Source of the DNA: Ctenosaura bakeri | Taxonomy: Eukaryota; Chordata; Lepidosauria; Squamata; Iguanidae | Direction: 5' to 3' | Assembly (NCBI GenBank): GCA_948474755.1 | Contig: CAOLHI010001019.1 | Coordinates: 62,001 to 126,000, forward strand | Length of the DNA stretch: 64,000 nt | Shown: piece after piece, positions 61,544 through 64,000 of the stretch | Layout: every line of letters begins with the position of its first letter | Position numbering within the stretch: the stretch's first letter is position 1 | Notes under the pieces: generated by a model | Told to the model about the DNA's origin: nothing | What the model saw: the letters and a program-made list of their open reading frames with translations, nothing else | Database searches by the model: none | Position numbers and translations under genes: made by a program

Positions 61544-62606
61544 GCATAGAATCATAGAATCATAGAAATGTAGAGTTGGAAGAGACCACAGGAGCCATCT
61601 AGTCCAACCCCCTGCCAGGCAGGAACACCCTCAAAGCCCTCCTTGGGCAGATGACCATCAAGCCTCTGCTTAAAAACCTCCAAGGAAGGAGCCTCCACTA
61701 CACTCCGAGGCAGTAGATTCCACTGCCGGACAGCCCTGACTGTCAGGAAGTTCTTCCTGAGGTTCAGGTGGAATCTCCTTTCCTGCAGCTGGAATCCATT
61801 GCTCCTTGTCCTGGTCTCTGGAGCAGCAGAAAACAAGCCCTCTCCTTCCTCTACGTGGCATCCCTTCAAATATTTCAACATGGTTATCGTGTCCCCTCTT
61901 AACTTTCTCCTCTGCAGACTAAACATACCCGGCTCTCTCAGTCTATCCTCATAGGGCTTCATGGCTTCCAGGCCTCTCACCATTTTGGTCACCCTCCTCT
62001 GGACTTGCTCCAGCTTGTCAATATCCCTCTTGAATTGAGGTGCCCAGAACTGGACACAGTATTCAAGATGGGGTCTAACCAAAGCAGAGTAGAGTGGTAC
62101 CAGTACCTCCCTCGATATAGACACCAGACTCCTATTGATGCAGCCGAGAATTGCGTTGGCTTTCTTGGCTGCCGCATCACACTGCTGACTCATGTTCAGC
62201 TTGTGGTCTATGAAGACTCCTAGATCCCTTTCACACGTACTGCTATCCAGCCACGTGTCCCCCATCCTATATTTCTGTATCCCATTCTTTCTACCTAAGT
62301 GTAGGACCTTACACTTCTCTCTGTTGAATCTCATTTTGTTTGCCTTGGCCCAGCTCTCCAATCTATCCAGGTCATTTTGAATTTTGATCCTGTCCTCTGG
62401 CGTATTAGCAACCCCTCCCAATTTGGTATCATCTGCAAATTTGATGAGCATGCCCTCTATTCCTTCATCCAAGTCATTGATAAAAATATTGGACAGCACT
62501 GGGACCAGGACAGAACCCTGTGGCACCCCACTAGTCACTTCCCTCCAGGATGAAAAGCAGCCATTGGTGAGCACCCTTTGGGTTCGGTCAGTCAACCAAT
62601 TACAAG
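61544..62606 (-). mobile_element. CR1 LINE, young 5'-truncated copy (~1.06 kb)
   Basis: Complement of the tail repeats at 61544, continuing to '[10 protein letters not shown]' in RT, where it is truncated at about 62606. Highly similar to copies at 9722 and 31853. Confidence 0.95.
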
Positions 62607-62673
62607 CATAGGGTCTCCTTTCTCTTTTGCATGCCAAAGCTCCACCATTTGCCTTTCTGTCATTTAATTGCAT
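61552..62673 (-). pseudogene. CR1 ORF2 C-terminal frame, longest here (373 aa)
   Basis: Residues 1-23 are foreign upstream sequence. From about residue 24: '[19 protein letters not shown]', [21 protein letters not shown] with both catalytic Asp residues intact, '[13 protein letters not shown]', '[17 protein letters not shown]', 'FKYLKG' (here LKYLKG), '[16 protein letters not shown]'. It reads past the usual C-terminus to 'QLYISMIL'. Endonuclease and RT N-terminal blocks are missing, so it is inactive despite the open frame. Confidence 0.92.
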
Positions 62674-63090
62674 TGATCATAAATACCTTTGGTGTTCAGG
62701 AGATCAGATCATGTGACCCAGGACAGTTGCTTGGGTCATGGTCTTATAAAAGAAAGAGACCCCCCTCTTCTCCCTCTCTTCTCCTCTGTTTTTGCTTCCT
62801 CTTCCTCCTCTCCGACCATGCTTTGCATCTCCATCAGAAGATGGTGAGTTAAGAAGTTACTACTATTCATTAGCTAGTTAGGTTGTAGGATCTCCAATAC
62901 ATATGTAAATGTAGAAGCCATTGGTAAACTTTTCTAAGTTTGTAAGCTGAAGCTGCCTGCATTTGTTTTATTTTCTTCAGTCAGTCTGAGATCAGAAAAG
63001 CCATACACACATTTAGACCTGCTTCTTCTGCTACTCTGCTGAAGGAGTCTGAATCCTGACAGTTTTAGCTTCCATAGAATTTCCCAATAG
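62607..63090 (+). other. Promoter-like segment, possible LTR
   Basis: A TATA box ('tcttataaaagaaag', 62742-62756) lies upstream of a CT-rich stretch. Next come an ATG (62818) and a strong splice-donor-like 'gatggtgagttaag' (62840). This architecture fits an LTR U3-R-leader or another retroelement promoter. No TG...CA ends or duplication were found, and a host promoter cannot be ruled out. Confidence 0.35.
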
Positions 63091-63094
63091 GGCT

Positions 63095-63265
63095 AACACC
63101 CTGGGAAACTTGTATTCCCAACATTTTTGCCTTGCTCTGAAGGTGAGAGAGTGTGACCTTGCCCAAGGTCACCCAGTGGACTTCCATGGCTGAACCAGAA
63201 TCTGAACCTTGGTCTTTGGTGTCCGAGTCCAATGTTCAAATCAGTATGACACACTGCCTCTTGAC
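63095..63265 (-). mobile_element. tRNA-derived SINE (body and head)
   Basis: 'ctgaaggtgagagagtgtga', 'aaggtcacccagtggacttc', 'tctgaaccttggtctttggt', 'tcaaatcagtatgacacact'. The tail is missing. Confidence 0.78.
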
Positions 63266-63931
63266 AGCAGAATACCAATGAATAAATAGCAAAGAGATGA
63301 CGAGGAGGAGGAGGGAAAGAGTTCAGCTTAGATGTGTACAAACCTCACAGTCCGATCCGTGGCTAGGGATGTTGAGATGTGTATTTCCACACAACTGGGA
63401 ATTACCAGGCTGGGGACGGCTATCACAAAGCATGGCATCGAAAAACCTGTGGATTTGCTTTTTGGCACTAATCTTCTGCATCCCTCTCTTCCTCACTCTC
63501 ACCAAACCGAACCTTTTGCATGCTGTTTACTCACTCTTCAGAAAGTATGGATTGTCTCAAGGGAAAAAAATGGGACACGACTTGCAAAAGAAAAAAAAAT
63601 CCTGGCACAATGCATCTAAAAATGCCTTTTTAAAAACATTTTTAAAGTAACTAGAGCACATCACTCATTACTGCTGCTGGACAATGGATTTGACCAAATA
63701 AAATCAGGCTGGTTTGAAGTAGTTTCTAAAAGCTGTGGGTCAGACCAGATCAGCCCAAGGCAGTCAAGACTGATCCTATGCAGATGAGGTCCAAATCTGA
63801 ATTACCAAACTAGGATCTGAACTGAATTGGGGGCCAGAGCCTTATATGACTTGCTACACCAAATCAGGTAACATTGGTTCCACTTCCGCTGCTGTCGTGC
63901 ACTGGTAGATGCCGTATACCAGCTTATGTAC
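63266..63931. other. No recognised feature
   Basis: About 665 bp. Short A-rich tracts near 63565-63600 and 63615-63645. Nothing assigned. Confidence 0.3.
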
Positions 63932-64000
63932 TTAGAATCATAGAATCATAGAAATGTAGAGTTGGAAGAGACCCCAGGGGCCATCCAGTCCAACCCCCTG
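63932..64000 (-). mobile_element. CR1 3' end, cut by window edge
   Basis: Complement of tail repeats and 'tagagttggaagagacccca', identical in pattern to young copies. It continues beyond the window. Confidence 0.93.

Noticed and set aside
61552..62673. Longest open frame (373 aa) as a host gene
   Set aside because: It is the C-terminal half of CR1 ORF2 on a 5'-truncated insertion ending in (ATTCTATG)n.
1..64000. CRISPR array, operon or bacterial features
   Set aside because: No regularly spaced direct repeats, no operon-like gene packing and no ribosome-binding-site pattern. The repeat content is vertebrate.

Overview
This window looks like intergenic or intronic DNA from a squamate reptile, most likely a lizard. 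I find no convincing host protein-coding gene and no functional RNA gene. The assignment rests on the repeat content. There are many 5'-truncated CR1 LINEs ending in (ATTCTATG)n. There are tRNA-derived SINEs of the Sauria type. L1 and RTE/Bov-B-like LINE 3' remnants are present. One hAT element has SPIN (Space Invader)-like ends. The copies are stacked inside one another, and many insertions still carry intact target-site duplications (TSDs), so their relative order can be read.

Layout. 0-8.2 kb: CR1 ends, a Sauria SINE, three fold-back elements (1282, 2684, 6442), LTR family copies A (1934-3153, broken by CR1 plus a fold-back element) and B (7197-8103), and RTE and L1 remnants. 8.4-16 kb: fold-back element 8398, the longest well-preserved plus-strand CR1 (9722-10722), SINEs with ATT and GAT microsatellites, and an apparently single-copy stretch (12.4-13.9 kb) with an AT-rich, possibly conserved core. 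16-31 kb: more CR1, two related 415-419 bp terminal-inverted-repeat (TIR) elements, a CR1 that retains the reverse-transcriptase core (28575-29678), and solo LTR C (29924-30773). 31-46 kb: CR1 inserted in CR1; an L1 end split by solo LTR D, which itself carries two GC-rich TIR elements; the SPIN-like element inside a SINE (43895-44373); and a fold-back element split by both a solo LTR and a GC-rich TIR element (44432-45752). 46-64 kb: further fold-back and TIR elements, the largest GC-rich TIR element (54596-55384), one weak exon candidate (58823-58938), the longest CR1 reading frame (61552-62673), and a CR1 cut by the window end.

The most unusual signal is a dense set of about twenty short non-autonomous DNA elements. 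They share a GGCC-N-TTTYYGCAC-like terminus and 3-bp TSDs but have five different interiors: a 180-bp near-perfect palindrome, a ~200-bp relative, 415-419 bp, 456 bp, and 440-790 bp CpG-dense GC-rich forms. In the palindromes, bases that differ between copies are mirrored in both arms of each copy. The GC-rich forms carry an internal palindrome built from the same core as their TIRs. No transposase gene is visible here, so the superfamily (3-bp TSD; PIF/Harbinger is one candidate) is not settled.
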